Counted from the first letter of the stretch, positions 1 to 9,605 are shown. The stretch: 64,000 bases of DNA from Pyxidicoccus trucidator (GCF_010894435.1 NZ_JAAIXZ010000003.1:558001-622000); one strand, 5' to 3'. A program made the numbers and translations. The notes: generated by a model not told the origin, from the letters alone.

Positions 1-1288
1 TGTAGCGGGCCATGGCCATGTCGAACATGTTGCGAATCCAGGCCACGCGGTCCTGGAGGAGCACGCGGTGGCCCTTCGCCTCGAAGAAGGCGCTGCGTGT
101 GTTGGGCACCAGCTTCTCGTGCAGCACCCAGGGGGCAATCTGCCGGAAGTCCTCCAGCTCCACCGTGGCGTGGCCCCGGAAGAAGGCCATGGCCTTCGCG
201 AAGTGGAGGATGGTCTGGTACGCGCGCACGCTGACGCCGTTCTCCGTCTGCGTGCAGAGGTGCACCTTCTTGTCGAGCGGGCACTGCTCGTTGCACACCG
301 CCGCCACCGTCTGGCCGGCGAGCTTGAGCGTGTCCTTGTGCTTGAACTCGAAGCGCGGCGAGGCCATGCGGCAGAAGTCGAGCTGCCCGAGGAAGAAGGC
401 GATGCGCTCCAGGACTTCGCGCGGGACTTCGACTTCGAGGATGGACGCGTAGGCGCGCTCCAGCTCCACGGGGGTGAAGACGATTTCCTTCGGGAGCAGC
501 TCCTCGGGGGACTTGTCCGCCTCCAGGCGCTGGAGAATCTGGTCCATGAAGCCGGAGTTGAAGGGCACCGCGCGCACGACGACGTCGATGCGGTCCTTGA
601 GGGCCTCGATGACCTGGAAGGTGCCGCCGCCCTGGTCGTCGTTGGCGGTGAGGAACCAGGACGAGCGGCCCGCGTAGACGTACTGGTCCATCATCTCCGC
701 GTAGCCCTCGGCCATGAGGGACAGGAGCGCGGACTGCGTCTTGGTGGGGATGCGGTTGTACTCGTCGATGATTTTGACGCGCTGGCTTATCCACTTGCGC
801 CAGCTGACCTTCACGGCGGAGAGGTCCTCCGCCTTGAGCATGTCCGAGGGCAGGGGCGCGCCGAGCAGGTCGGCGATGGAGAGCTGGGGGTGGCCGCGCT
901 GGATTCCGCGGTGCACCTCGTCGCGGCTCATGCCGGAGAGCAGGGCCATGAGGACGGCGGAGGTGGTCTTCCCGCGCCCGGGGCCGCCGACGAGCAGGGC
1001 GCGGCGGCAGGTGAAGAGGGTGAGCAGGGGGATGAGGACGAAGGAGCTGTAGCTGGTGTCCTCGGGGAGGTGGACCTCGTCACCCGCGGAGTTCTTGAGC
1101 GAGACGGACTGCCCGAACTCGAGGTCGTAGTAGGGGCAGATGACGGCGTTGTTGGTGATCCACCAGTACGCCTGCCGCATCTTGTCGTGGAGGCTGCCGC
1201 CGTCGCGCTCCGAGAGGTGGACGTTCAGCCCCTTGTCCGCGGAGGCACGCCCGGAGAGCAGGCGCGTTACCCAGTCCTGATTGGCCAT
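1..1288 (-). CDS. MoxR-type AAA+ ATPase, C-terminus cut by window edge
   Basis: The open frame starts at ATG 1288 (MANQDW) and runs off the left edge without a stop, giving at least 429 residues. Walker A GGPGRGKTT lies near residues 101-109, Walker B VKIIDEYNR near 171-179, and a sensor-1-like WFLTAND follows about 30 residues later. DEYNRIP after Walker B is typical of MoxR/RavA-like AAA+ chaperones, which usually remodel metal enzymes or membrane complexes with a von Willebrand A partner. Such a partner, if present, lies outside the window to the left. Cytoplasmic, with no signal or membrane segment. The family call is firm; the client is unknown. Confidence 0.9.
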   Translation of the reverse strand, partial: MANQDWVTRLLSGRASADKGLNVHLSERDGGSLHDKMRQAYWWITNNAVICPYYDLEFGQSVSLKNSAGDEVHLPEDTSYSSFVLIPLLTLFTCRRALLVGGPGRGKTTSAVLMALLSGMSRDEVHRGIQRGHPQLSIADLLGAPLPSDMLKAEDLSAVKVSWRKWISQRVKIIDEYNRIPTKTQSALLSLMAEGYAEMMDQYVYAGRSSWFLTANDDQGGGTFQVIEALKDRIDVVVRAVPFNSGFMDQILQRLEADKSPEELLPKEIVFTPVELERAYASILEVEVPREVLERIAFFLGQLDFCRMASPRFEFKHKDTLKLAGQTVAAVCNEQCPLDKKVHLCTQTENGVSVRAYQTILHFAKAMAFFRGHATVELEDFRQIAPWVLHEKLVPNTRSAFFEAKGHRVLLQDRVAWIRNMFDMAMARY

Positions 1289-1334
1289 TCACGGCAGAGC
1301 GTATCACCGGGGCGTGGAGGTGGGGCAGGCCGCC

Positions 1335-1982
1335 TCAGAGCGTGACGAGCCCCATGCGCGCCGCGCGGACCACGGCCTCGGTGCGGCGCTGGACGCCGAG
1401 CTTGGCGAGCACCGCGTTGACGTGGAACTTGGCCGTGTGCTCACTGATGGAGAGCCGGTCCGCGATGGCCTTGTTGGACAGGCCCTCCGCCAGCAGGGCG
1501 AGCACCTCCCGCTCTCGCGGCGTGAGCGAGTCAGGGCCCGGAGTGCCGCTGGTGGCGGTGGAGGTGCCTCGGGCCGCGGCGCGCACCTCCGCGAGCGCCG
1601 GGTCGAACACCGTGAGGCCCCGGGCCACGGCGTGCAAGGCCGCGACCAGGGGCGCCGGGCCTACGTCCCGGAAAAGCAGGCCTCGCGCTCCCGCTGTCAG
1701 CGCCACCTCACCGGCGGCCTCGTCCGCTACCAGTGCTAGCACCGGGGCGCCCAGGTCCGGGGCTTCCACTCGCACGTCAGACTCGGGCAGGCGCAGGCCC
1801 GTGTCCCACAGCACCACGTCCGGCGCCTCGCCGCTCGTGGACTCCAGCTCCGCCTGCGTGCCGGAGGTCACCATGAGCAGCTCGCCTCCCTGCTCCCCCA
1901 GCGCCCGTGAGAGCGCGCCCCGGGCGAGCGGGTCCTCGGCGACCAGGGCGAGGCGAACAGGGGCGGTGGGTGCGTCCAGCAC
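1335..1982 (-). CDS. LuxR/NarL-type response regulator with atypical receiver domain
   Basis: 215 residues from GTG 1982, chosen because AGGAAGAG sits just upstream and because the longer frame adds a sequence with no receiver character. Residues about 8-125 are receiver-like: acidic pair in VAEDP, candidate phospho-acceptor D60 in VVLWDTG. The usual lysine of the GYLLKD motif is arginine (GLLFRDV, near 105), so classical phosphorylation may be impaired. Residues about 152-210 are a clear GerE helix-turn-helix ([19 protein letters not shown]). No kinase is adjacent. It is divergent from the S41 protease gene at 2107 with a 124-bp gap, so it could control that gene; this is inferred from position only. 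Confidence 0.85.
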   Translation of the reverse strand: MLDAPTAPVRLALVAEDPLARGALSRALGEQGGELLMVTSGTQAELESTSGEAPDVVLWDTGLRLPESDVRVEAPDLGAPVLALVADEAAGEVALTAGARGLLFRDVGPAPLVAALHAVARGLTVFDPALAEVRAAARGTSTATSGTPGPDSLTPREREVLALLAEGLSNKAIADRLSISEHTAKFHVNAVLAKLGVQRRTEAVVRAARMGLVTL

Positions 1983-2106
1983 GGTTCTCTTCCTTAACGG
2001 GCGCCTGGCGCCGTCGCTCGTGACGGACAGCCCGCGCTGGTAGCCTCCACAGGTCACGGGCTGGGACCTTCGCGTCCATGAAGAAGTTTGAAGGAGGAGA
2101 CACGGG

Positions 2107-3327
2107 ATGAGCGCTCGGCGCACTGTGTTCGGAATCCGTCGCCAGCGAGGGCCCGTGGTGGGCCTCATGGCCTGCCTCCTCCTCGCCTCCGCCGTCCAGG
2201 CCGCCTCCGGGCCCTACACGAAGCCCGGCAACGAGGTCGTGGACCACGTCCGCACCCGCTTCCTCGACCCGAAGAAGGGCGAGGCCTGGGCCGTGAAGCA
2301 CCGAGGCTACGGCGCCGCCGCCACCAACGCGGAGGACTTCGCCCGGCGCACCAACGAGGCCCTCGCCGAGCTGGGCACTTCGCACACCGTCCTCTACCCA
2401 CGCGGCTCCGTGGGCCACACCGCCCTCACCGCCATCTTCCAGCAGTTCCTCCGACTCCCCCGCGTCGAGCACTCCAGCCTCGGCGCCGACCTCGTCGAGA
2501 GACCCGACGGTATCTTCGTCCGCCACGTCTTCCCCGGAGGCCCCGCCGCCCGCGCCGGACTGCTTCGCGGCGACCGGCTCGTATCCGTCGAAGGGAAGCC
2601 GTTCCACCCCGTCACCTCGCTCGACGGCCGTGCCGGCAGGGCCACGCGCCTCTCCATCGAACGCACCCGGGGCGGCGCGCCGCTCACCCTCACCGTCACC
2701 CCGCGCAGGGTGAATCCCAAGGTCGAGTGGCTGGAGGTCCAACGCGGCAGCTCGCGCATCGTCGACCACAACGGCCGGCGCGTGGCGTACCAGCACCTCT
2801 ACTCGTGCGCCGGTTCCGAGCACCAGGACGCACTCGAGGACGCCCTGACGGGGACCTTCGCCAGCGCCGAGGCCCTGGTCATCGACTTCCGCGATGGCTG
2901 GGGCGGCTGCAACCCCGAGTTCCTCAACCTCTTCAACCCGCTCGTCCCCCTCTTCACCGACATCAACCGAGAGGGCCGGCGCAACACCCGCTCCACCACG
3001 TGGCGCAAGCCGGTGGTGCTGCTCGTCAATGGCAACTCCCGCAGCGGCAAGGAGATGGTTGCCTTCGCAATGAAGCGCCACAAGCGCGCCACCCTGGTGG
3101 GCCAGCGCACCGCTGGCTCCGTGCTCGCTGGTGCGCCGCTGCCCCTGTCCAACGGAGACCTGCTCTACCTCGCCGTCATGGACGTGGAGGTGGAGGGTGT
3201 GCGCCTCGAAGGCACCGGCGTGCCCGTGGACGTGGAGGTGCCGGATGCACTGCCCTACGCCGCGGGGAAGGACCCGCAGCTCGACAAGGCGCTCGACGTG
3301 GCGGCCTCCTCGGTGGGCCGCCGCTGA
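2107..3327 (+). CDS. Secreted S41-family (PDZ plus protease) protein
   Basis: 406 residues; ATG 2107 follows a strong AAGGAGGAGA site. An N-terminal signal peptide ([13 protein letters not shown]) ends near residue 33, so the protein is exported. Residues about 125-190 form a PDZ-like domain ([20 protein letters not shown]). The C-terminal half is S41/C-terminal-processing protease-like: [10 protein letters not shown] near 258 and [11 protein letters not shown] near 308-317, where the nucleophilic serine is expected. The downstream lysine of CtpA-type enzymes is not present at its usual place (VGQRTAGS), which fits the tricorn/IRBP-like branch or an inactive form. It ends two bases before the convergent zinc-ribbon gene. 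Confidence 0.85.
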   Translation: MSARRTVFGIRRQRGPVVGLMACLLLASAVQAASGPYTKPGNEVVDHVRTRFLDPKKGEAWAVKHRGYGAAATNAEDFARRTNEALAELGTSHTVLYPRGSVGHTALTAIFQQFLRLPRVEHSSLGADLVERPDGIFVRHVFPGGPAARAGLLRGDRLVSVEGKPFHPVTSLDGRAGRATRLSIERTRGGAPLTLTVTPRRVNPKVEWLEVQRGSSRIVDHNGRRVAYQHLYSCAGSEHQDALEDALTGTFASAEALVIDFRDGWGGCNPEFLNLFNPLVPLFTDINREGRRNTRSTTWRKPVVLLVNGNSRSGKEMVAFAMKRHKRATLVGQRTAGSVLAGAPLPLSNGDLLYLAVMDVEVEGVRLEGTGVPVDVEVPDALPYAAGKDPQLDKALDVAASSVGRR

Positions 3328-3328
3328 C

Positions 3329-3697
3329 TCAGCCGCCCCGGACCCGCCATACCCACAGCAGCCCCACGACGAGCAGGACGAGTCCCCCCATCAGCCCCCA
3401 GCCGATGACGGAGCAGCCCGCAGGCGTCTTCGACACGATGGGCAGCTTCTGGGTCTTCAGCTCCTCTGTGAGCTCGGCGAGTCGGGCGGCGTCGTAGGCC
3501 ACCGGCTCACCGGCGCGAAGCTTCCGGCCGATGGCCTCCAGCTCGCCTCCCGGGAGGAACCGGTCCGTGAGGAACAGGCTCTTCGCCTGAAGCTCACGGT
3601 CCGTGCCGTGGGCGGCGGGGTCCAACTTGCAGCGGGCGCAGGGTGTGAATGCGCCCACCTTCGACTCGCCACACCGCACGCAGACAGCCAGGGTCAT
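3329..3697 (-). CDS. Small zinc-ribbon membrane-anchored protein
   Basis: 122 residues. Two CxxC knuckles at C6/C9 and C20/C23 form a plausible zinc ribbon, followed by a charged, helical middle and a single C-terminal membrane segment (near 96-117) ending in a basic tail (VWRVRGG). This arrangement suggests a tail-anchored cytoplasmic zinc-binding protein. No specific family is recognised and no function is inferred. It is convergent with the S41 protease and lies downstream of the SH3b lipoprotein gene on the same strand with a 49-bp gap. Confidence 0.7.
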   Translation of the reverse strand: MTLAVCVRCGESKVGAFTPCARCKLDPAAHGTDRELQAKSLFLTDRFLPGGELEAIGRKLRAGEPVAYDAARLAELTEELKTQKLPIVSKTPAGCSVIGWGLMGGLVLLVVGLLWVWRVRGG

Positions 3698-3746
3698 GCC
3701 CCCAGCGTACCGCGAACCGGGACGCGGGCGGCATGCCCGCTTCGTG

Positions 3747-4769
3747 TCACGGTGCCAGGGCGCTCAGGTGCTGCCGGATGTTCGCGATGGAGGTGTTCAT
3801 GGCCGACCAGCTCGACGCGAACTTGTAGGCCGGGTCCCACGTCTGGGTGCTGCCGTAGCACCAGGACAGCCCCTGGACGATGCACTCGTCGTAGACCACT
3901 GCATTCTCGAAGGTGAAACCCACGCCGTGGTTGCGCAGCAGCCACGACTTGCGCAGCGCGGTGTTCGTCGTGTTGACGATGGTGCTGTGCTCGGTGCTGC
4001 CCGCCGGGAAGCCCGCCGTGCGCGCGGTGTGGTCCAGAATCTGCGCAATCGTCCAACCCTCGGCCGCGTAGAGCTGCCGCGCGGTGGCCTCCACGTCCGC
4101 CAGGGAGACGTAGTTCACCTGCGCTCCCGCGAGGCCCACCTGCCAGGGGCCTCCGTTGTTGTAGCAGGCGTCCAGCGGCCAGATGGCCCGGTCCCCCGTG
4201 GACGTGCTGCACAGGGAGAACGACTGCGGATTGGAACTCGGGTTCGGACGATTGGGCCCCAAGTCCCAGATGCCCTCCTTCATCGCCCACCACGAGACGC
4301 GGGCCGCCTTGTCCAGCCGCTGTTCCCTCGTCCCCGTCAGCCGGGGCACCGTCTTCGCCGCCACCCAGCGCAGCCACTTCTCCTGGTCCTTGCTGAGCAG
4401 GTAGCCATTCACCCGCAACGTCGGAACCTGGTCCCAGTAGTCGCCGTGGGACCAGCCCACCGTGCCGCCCACGTTGAGCCTATAGAAGCCGCCGCTCGCC
4501 GACTCGCTGACCACCGTGGCCTGCTCGCCAATGGAGACCAGCCGGATGGCCGTGTTCGACGTGGACGGCCCCGTGCGCAGGTAGACGTTCTCCACCGCCC
4601 GCACACGCGAGCCCGCGAGGATTCCGAAGAGCAGCGGCGACTCCGTGCTGCCGAGCTCGTCGGCCACCCCCGGCTCCACCGTGGCCTCCTCCGGGGGCAG
4701 GCCCTCACCACAGGCGAGGGTGAACAGCAGGAACGACGACGACAGCAGCGACTTGCGGAACAGGGACAT
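3747..4769 (-). CDS. Lipoprotein with bacterial SH3 (SH3b) domain
   Basis: 340 residues from ATG 4769, chosen because a perfect AGGAGG lies about five bases upstream. Residues 1-20 are a lipoprotein signal with lipobox TLAC (C20). An SH3b-type domain lies at about 55-110 (VYLRTGPSTSNTAIRLV, then GTVGWSHGDYWD), a fold often used to bind peptidoglycan or proteins outside the cytoplasm. The remaining 220 residues, rich in Trp and Tyr and with several Cys, match nothing I recognise; a cell-wall-active enzyme is possible but no catalytic motif is visible. Divergent from the metalloprotease gene at 5045. Confidence 0.8.
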   Translation of the reverse strand: MSLFRKSLLSSSFLLFTLACGEGLPPEEATVEPGVADELGSTESPLLFGILAGSRVRAVENVYLRTGPSTSNTAIRLVSIGEQATVVSESASGGFYRLNVGGTVGWSHGDYWDQVPTLRVNGYLLSKDQEKWLRWVAAKTVPRLTGTREQRLDKAARVSWWAMKEGIWDLGPNRPNPSSNPQSFSLCSTSTGDRAIWPLDACYNNGGPWQVGLAGAQVNYVSLADVEATARQLYAAEGWTIAQILDHTARTAGFPAGSTEHSTIVNTTNTALRKSWLLRNHGVGFTFENAVVYDECIVQGLSWCYGSTQTWDPAYKFASSWSAMNTSIANIRQHLSALAP

Positions 4770-4849
4770 GGGGACCTCCTGAGGGGAGCCAGCGCCGCGC
4801 CCCGCTGCACGGCCCATGCCCCTCCCGCTCCAGGGACACCCGGCGCGGG

Positions 4850-4868
4850 ATGACCACTTTCCGGTCAT
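4850..4868. promoter_or_regulatory. Inverted repeat in divergent promoter region
   Basis: ATGACC and GGTCAT flank a seven-base spacer, and another TGACC half-site follows at 4882-4886. The site lies between two divergent genes starting at 4769 and 5045. It could bind a dimeric regulator, but six-base arms occur by chance fairly often. Confidence 0.3.
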
Positions 4869-5044
4869 TCCATGCGTCAGGTGACCGGTTCCGGCCGCGA
4901 GGCGGCTCCGGGTCCAACGCCCTCGCTCTGAAGGAGGCGTGACGGAGAGCGAGGCGCGCGGGCTCGAAACGGAGTCGCGGCACACGCGCTGCAAAGGCCC
5001 GCCGCGTCTCAATCCCGCAGCGCAACCCCCTCAGGAGTCCTCAC

Positions 5045-5800
5045 ATGACTGGAACCTCCCTCGCACCCCGTCCGCGCGCCTCGCGCTGGCTGCTGGCCGG
5101 CTGGATGGCCACCGCCGCGTTCGTCGGCTTCCGCTTCGTGCCCGCGGCCAACGCGTCGCACACGCACACCGGCTGGGACCAGAAGCACATCGCCACCATC
5201 CATGGGAACGACGGGCCCGCGGGAGGCGGCAGCGGCCCGGGCTCGCTGGACGAGGAGTACTGCATCATGTCCGAGACCTCGGCGATGCCGGCCTCCACGA
5301 TTGCCCCCTTCATCCAGGAGACGCTGGCGGCCCTGTCGTTCGACACCATCTGGGATGGCTCCGCCGACTGGCGCGTGGACCTGTGGCGCACGCAGAAGTA
5401 CTGCAACGAGTACTCGACGGCCGACCGCAACCGCATCGAAATCGAGTACCGCGTCCGCGAGACGTGGGCCTCCGTGTGCGGCGGCGACATCTACGCCTGT
5501 GTCACGTCGGTGAGCCCCGTGACGGACTCCTCCGGCGCGCACCAGCACTACAAGTACATGAACGTGCACCTGAAGCGGGAGCAGATGGCCGCGCTCGGCT
5601 CCACCACGCGCGCCCGCAAGTTCATCAACCACGAGACGGGCCACGTGCTGGGCCTCAGGGACCCCGAGTACTACGGGCACTGCATGCACAGCGTCATGCA
5701 CAACAACCTGTACTCCAGCCTGGGCTGCACCGACCCCGTGTGGCACCCGACTCCGTCCGACTTCGCGTCCGTCCGCTCCATCGCCAACCGCACCAACTGA
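5045..5800 (+). CDS. Secreted snapalysin-like (M7-type) zinc metalloprotease
   Basis: 251 residues; ATG 5045 follows AGGAG. The signal peptide ends near ANA (about residue 36). The zinc motif is HETGHVLGLRD with H196, E197, H200 and D206; Asp as third ligand in HExxHxxGxxD is the hallmark of snapalysin (M7) rather than of the usual metzincin His. A YYGHC segment and HSVMH (likely Met-turn region) follow, with paired cysteines, as in streptomycete snapalysins. A role in extracellular protein digestion fits a predatory lifestyle. The next gene, 36 bp downstream on the same strand, is probably co-transcribed. Confidence 0.8.
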   Translation: MTGTSLAPRPRASRWLLAGWMATAAFVGFRFVPAANASHTHTGWDQKHIATIHGNDGPAGGGSGPGSLDEEYCIMSETSAMPASTIAPFIQETLAALSFDTIWDGSADWRVDLWRTQKYCNEYSTADRNRIEIEYRVRETWASVCGGDIYACVTSVSPVTDSSGAHQHYKYMNVHLKREQMAALGSTTRARKFINHETGHVLGLRDPEYYGHCMHSVMHNNLYSSLGCTDPVWHPTPSDFASVRSIANRTN

Positions 5801-5836
5801 GCCCCTCTCACCCCTTCGACAATGAGGAACAACCCC

Positions 5837-6562
5837 ATGAAGCGTTTCCCCATGCGTGAGCTGCTCCACGTGGTCGCGATGTCCGGCGTCGTCTTCGCCG
5901 CGGTCCGCTGCGGCGGCGAGGCCCCTCCCAACATCCTGGACGGCGACGTCCACTTCAACGACCAGAGCGCGCTCCTCACGAGCAACCGTGATGCCCTGCG
6001 CCTGTGCGTCCGTGAGGCCGCGTCCCTGCGCGGTGACTCCCGTGCCGCCGAGCGGCTCGGCGCCAGCCTGAAGGCCGTGGGCGCCCACCCCGACTGGGCT
6101 GCGGCGCGCTTCGGCTCCAAGACTCCGACTGTCGACGTGGGCTGCCCGGGGCCGGAGCTCGCCCTGGAGCGCATCGAGCCCAAGGAGTCCATCCTCGGCG
6201 TGGGTCGCACGGCGAAGCCCGGTCGCTACCGCACCGTCATCCACGTGCTCGACGAGAAGACGGCGGACGTGGTGCTGGGTGAGCGCAACGCCGAGCGCGC
6301 CCCCGCGGAGTTCCTGCGCGTCGATGACCACGTCCTGGCCGAGGTCACCACCGCGCTCGTCGTGCGCGAGTCCTACCTCGACAACCCGGAGTTCACCTCG
6401 CGCTGGCTGTCCCAGTCCGTGGGCCTGAAGCCCATGGACGCGGGGTTCCAGCGCTCGGAGGACGGCGAGCTGCCCGGCGTCCTCGGTGACGTGGTGGAGA
6501 AGGCCGGCTCCGACGTGTCCGCGCAGGGGCTGAGGAAGCCCGACATCGACGTGTCGAAGTAG
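5837..6562 (+). CDS. Exported protein of unknown function
   Basis: About 241 residues from ATG 5837 (MKRFPM), preferred over the in-frame ATG 5822 because the GAGGAA that would serve as ribosome site overlaps that earlier codon. The N-terminus is hydrophobic (VVAMSGVVFAAVRCGG) and could be a signal peptide; the AVRC context is a poor lipobox because of Arg at -1. The rest is soluble with no recognisable motif. It follows the snapalysin-like protease by 36 bp, so it may be a partner or inhibitor, but that is only inferred from position. Confidence 0.7.
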   Translation: MKRFPMRELLHVVAMSGVVFAAVRCGGEAPPNILDGDVHFNDQSALLTSNRDALRLCVREAASLRGDSRAAERLGASLKAVGAHPDWAAARFGSKTPTVDVGCPGPELALERIEPKESILGVGRTAKPGRYRTVIHVLDEKTADVVLGERNAERAPAEFLRVDDHVLAEVTTALVVRESYLDNPEFTSRWLSQSVGLKPMDAGFQRSEDGELPGVLGDVVEKAGSDVSAQGLRKPDIDVSK

Positions 6563-6569
6563 GCCCGCG

Positions 6570-9416
6570 TCACGCGCGGCGGGCCCGGGATGGCCGGGAG
6601 GGTGGGGCAGGGGGCGTGTCCAGCTCCCTGCCCGACATGCGACGCAGCTCCGCGTTGCCCAGCACCACCTGGGTGAGGCGCGAGCGGGAGATGCGCAGCG
6701 AGGCGGCGGTGGCGACGACGTTGCCACCGTTCTCCACCAGGCTCTGCGCGATGCACTGCCGCTGCACCTCCGCCAGGAAGTCCCGCAGCGTGCCTCCATG
6801 CTGGCGGAACAGCGCGGGCAGGTCCGTCAGCGCCGCCGGAGCGGGGCGCGGCTCGGCGCACTCCAGCGCGCGCTGGAGCAGAGGGGCGAGCACTCCCGCT
6901 CCAATCGCCGGCGTGTCCGAGAGCACGTCCGCCGCGTGCACCACGTTGTGCAGCTCGCGCACGTTGCCGGGCCACGGGTGGGCACGCAGCAGCCGCTCGG
7001 CCTCGGGAGTGAAGGACTTCGGCCGGCCTCCGCGCTCCTGGGCGGCCTGCTGGAGGAACCAGGTGGCCAGCAGCAGCACGTCCTCGTCGCGCTCCCGCAG
7101 CGGGGGCAGCTCCACGTGGATGCCGTTGAGGCGGAAGAAGAGGTCCTGGCGGAACTCGCCCGCGCGCACCGCCTTGGCGAGGTTGCGGTTGGACGCGGCG
7201 ACGACGCGCACGTCCACGCGCACCTCCTCGGTGCCGCCCACCCGTTGGAAGGCCCGTTCCTGCAGCGCGCGCAGCAGGGCCGCCTGTCCGCGCGGGCTGA
7301 TGTCCGCCACCTCGTCCAGGAAGAGGGTGCCGCCGTGGGCCTGCTCGAAGCGCCCGCGCTGGCGGGCCACGGCGCCGGTGAAGGAGCCGCGCTCGTGGCC
7401 GAAGAGGTCCGACAGCAGCAGCTCGTCATTGATGGCCGCGCAGTTGACCGCCACGAAGGGCCCGGTGGAGCGGCGGGACAAGTCGTGGATGGCGCGCGCC
7501 GCCAGCTCCTTGCCCACGCCCGTCTCGCCGAACAGCAGCACGCTGGCGTCCGACGAGGCCACCCGGCGCAGCTGCGCCAGGGCGGCGCGGAAGGCCGCCG
7601 AGCCACCCCGCATATAATGAGGGGCCGAGGCGTCCTCCACGGGCGCCTCGCCCAGCAGCGCCAGGAGCTGGGGCCTGTCGTACGCGCGCCGGAAGCGTGG
7701 CAGGGCCTCCTGCGAGAGCGGCTCGGTGAGGTGGCGCCACTCGGCGAGCGCGGCCTGGCGGGCGCTCAGCCGCTGCGCGTCCGTCCCTCCTTCCTCCGCG
7801 AGCTGGAGCGTGAGCACCTGGGCTCTCAGGGCGAGGTCCTGCGCGCGGAGCCCATCGGCGCGGGCACTGGCGCGGCGCAGGGCCCGGCGCGCCCGGGCCG
7901 TGTCCCCGTTGGCGAAGGCCACGCGCGCGTCCAGCAGGTGCAGCCGCGCGGGCTGCGTGGCGCTGTCACGCAGGTAGAGCCCCTGGGCCAGCGTGTCCAG
8001 CACCCGCGCCGCCTCCGCCGGGCGTCCCAGGGCGAGCAGCGCCTCCACGCGCAGCCAGCCGGCGGGCGTGGCGTAGAGGTGGTTCTGCGCGGTCTCCTCC
8101 GGGCTGCTCGGGTTGTGCAGCGTGGACAGCGCGGCCTCCCACTCGCCGCGCGCGCAGTGGAGGTGGGCGCGGCCCAGGCCGATGGCGAGCCGGGCCTGCG
8201 GCGTGTCGGCCGCGAGCGCGACGAGGGCCGCCAGCTTGCGCTCCGCCTCGGCCAGGTCGCCTAGGAAGCAGTCGGTGGCGATGGCCTGCGGGTAGGCGCT
8301 GAGCTGCTGGAAGGGAATGTCCAGTCCTGGCAGCGCGCGGGTGAGTGCTGCCTGGGCCTCCAGGTGACGCCCCTCGCGCGAGTACGCGAGCCCGAGCCCC
8401 AGCAGCGCCACGGACTCGAAGGGCACCTCGCCGCACAGCAGCTCCAGCGCGCCGAGCCCGAGCTGGATGGCCGCGGTGTTCTGCTCCGCGCGGCGCGCGA
8501 GCGTGGCGAAGGCCACCTTGGCGAGCCCCAGCATGTCGCCCAGCCCGGCCGCGCGGGCCTGCACCTCCACGGTGGTGAAGAGCCGGCGCGCGAGCTTCTC
8601 GTCGCCCGCGTCCATGGCCACGCGGCCCTCCAGCACCGTCAGCATCAGCCGCGCGTAGGTGCTCTCGGGCGCGTCCAGGGCAAGGCACGCCTCGCGCGAG
8701 AAGGCCACGCCCGCCTCGCGGTGGCCCGCGTCCAGGAGGAACTGGAGGTGCGTGGGCGCGAGGAAGGAGTGCGCGCCCGTCACGCGTCCGGTGAGTCCCT
8801 CGGGGCCGAGCGCCCAGGCCACCAGCGCCTGGCCCGACTCCGCGTGGCCCATCCGCACCAGCACGTGCGCGGCGGTGGCCAGCAGCGCGCTCGCCCAGCG
8901 CGCCTGCTCACCCCACGGCTGGAAGTCCCAGGGGGCGGGCAGGGGCCTCGCCGTGGGCGAGTCCAGCGCGTGGCGCACGCCCTCCCTCATGGACGCCGCG
9001 CGCCCGTTGGCACCTTCCAGGCGCCGCCTTCCTTCACCGAGTGGATCCGCCGCGAGCAGCAGCAGCAGCGCTTCATCCGGAGCAGCGGCCAGCGGCGCGA
9101 GGCGGGCACAGGTGGCGCGCACCTCGGCCACCTCCAGCAGGTTCATCGCCAGGTCGAGCGTCGCGGGGCCCGCGGGCGCGAGCCGGTCTCCGGGCAGCAG
9201 CCGGCACAGCCCCGCCTCGCACGCGAGGGTGGCGCCCGTGAGGAGCGCGTCGCCGAGCGCCTCGGCCAGTGCGCTCAGGGGTTGGGGCTGGGGCGTCGCG
9301 CAGGCGGCCAGCACGGCCAGTCGGCGCTGGCGCGCGGGCTCGCGTCGCTCGGGATGCAGCAGGGAGGCGGGCGTGTCATCGGGCGAAACGGGCACAAGCG
9401 GAAAGCCTGAGGCCAT
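6570..9416 (-). CDS. Sigma-54-dependent transcriptional activator with TPR-like sensor region
   Basis: 948 residues. The first ~600 are Ala/Leu-rich helical repeats resembling tetratricopeptide arrays, probably a protein- or ligand-sensing region. The AAA+ domain follows: Walker A GETGVGKE near 630-637, the sigma-54 contact loop GSFTGA near 676-681, Walker B GGTLFLDEV, and an arginine-rich PWPGNVREL segment. A Fis-type helix-turn-helix (GNVVATAASLRISRSRL) lies near the C-terminus. It should remodel sigma-54 holoenzyme at distal enhancers. Lack of a receiver domain suggests control through the repeats. It is divergent from the 582-residue gene at 9606, an obvious candidate target. The start is uncertain: GAGGGG lies very close to the ATG. 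Confidence 0.92.
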   Translation of the reverse strand: MASGFPLVPVSPDDTPASLLHPERREPARQRRLAVLAACATPQPQPLSALAEALGDALLTGATLACEAGLCRLLPGDRLAPAGPATLDLAMNLLEVAEVRATCARLAPLAAAPDEALLLLLAADPLGEGRRRLEGANGRAASMREGVRHALDSPTARPLPAPWDFQPWGEQARWASALLATAAHVLVRMGHAESGQALVAWALGPEGLTGRVTGAHSFLAPTHLQFLLDAGHREAGVAFSREACLALDAPESTYARLMLTVLEGRVAMDAGDEKLARRLFTTVEVQARAAGLGDMLGLAKVAFATLARRAEQNTAAIQLGLGALELLCGEVPFESVALLGLGLAYSREGRHLEAQAALTRALPGLDIPFQQLSAYPQAIATDCFLGDLAEAERKLAALVALAADTPQARLAIGLGRAHLHCARGEWEAALSTLHNPSSPEETAQNHLYATPAGWLRVEALLALGRPAEAARVLDTLAQGLYLRDSATQPARLHLLDARVAFANGDTARARRALRRASARADGLRAQDLALRAQVLTLQLAEEGGTDAQRLSARQAALAEWRHLTEPLSQEALPRFRRAYDRPQLLALLGEAPVEDASAPHYMRGGSAAFRAALAQLRRVASSDASVLLFGETGVGKELAARAIHDLSRRSTGPFVAVNCAAINDELLLSDLFGHERGSFTGAVARQRGRFEQAHGGTLFLDEVADISPRGQAALLRALQERAFQRVGGTEEVRVDVRVVAASNRNLAKAVRAGEFRQDLFFRLNGIHVELPPLRERDEDVLLLATWFLQQAAQERGGRPKSFTPEAERLLRAHPWPGNVRELHNVVHAADVLSDTPAIGAGVLAPLLQRALECAEPRPAPAALTDLPALFRQHGGTLRDFLAEVQRQCIAQSLVENGGNVVATAASLRISRSRLTQVVLGNAELRRMSGRELDTPPAPPSRPSRARRA

Positions 9417-9528
9417 CCCCTCGGGAGCGGCAAGGCCCCCAGCCTGGAGACAGAGTGTCGGGGACAGTGCCAGTGGAATGATGCAACCAAATTACCACGG
9501 ACACACGCAACATTTATTCGCGAGTGGC

Positions 9529-9534
9529 TATAAT
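9529..9534 (+). promoter_or_regulatory. Candidate -10 box TATAAT
   Basis: A perfect TATAAT in an AT-rich island (about 9481-9540) inside otherwise GC-rich DNA, 72 bases upstream of the gene at 9606. No good TTGACA is visible 17 bases upstream, so the promoter is weak, activator-dependent or used by another sigma factor. Confidence 0.35.
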
Positions 9535-9605
9535 TTAACAAGCAGGCGGGAAATGACCCAGGGCCTTGGGGGCTCTGGCGCGTTGCCCTGCGCACAGGGG
9601 GAAGC

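Noticed and set aside
9455-9480. A TGGCAC element upstream of the sigma-54 activator that could be a -24 box
   Set aside because: No TTGC-type -12 element at the proper distance was found on that strand.
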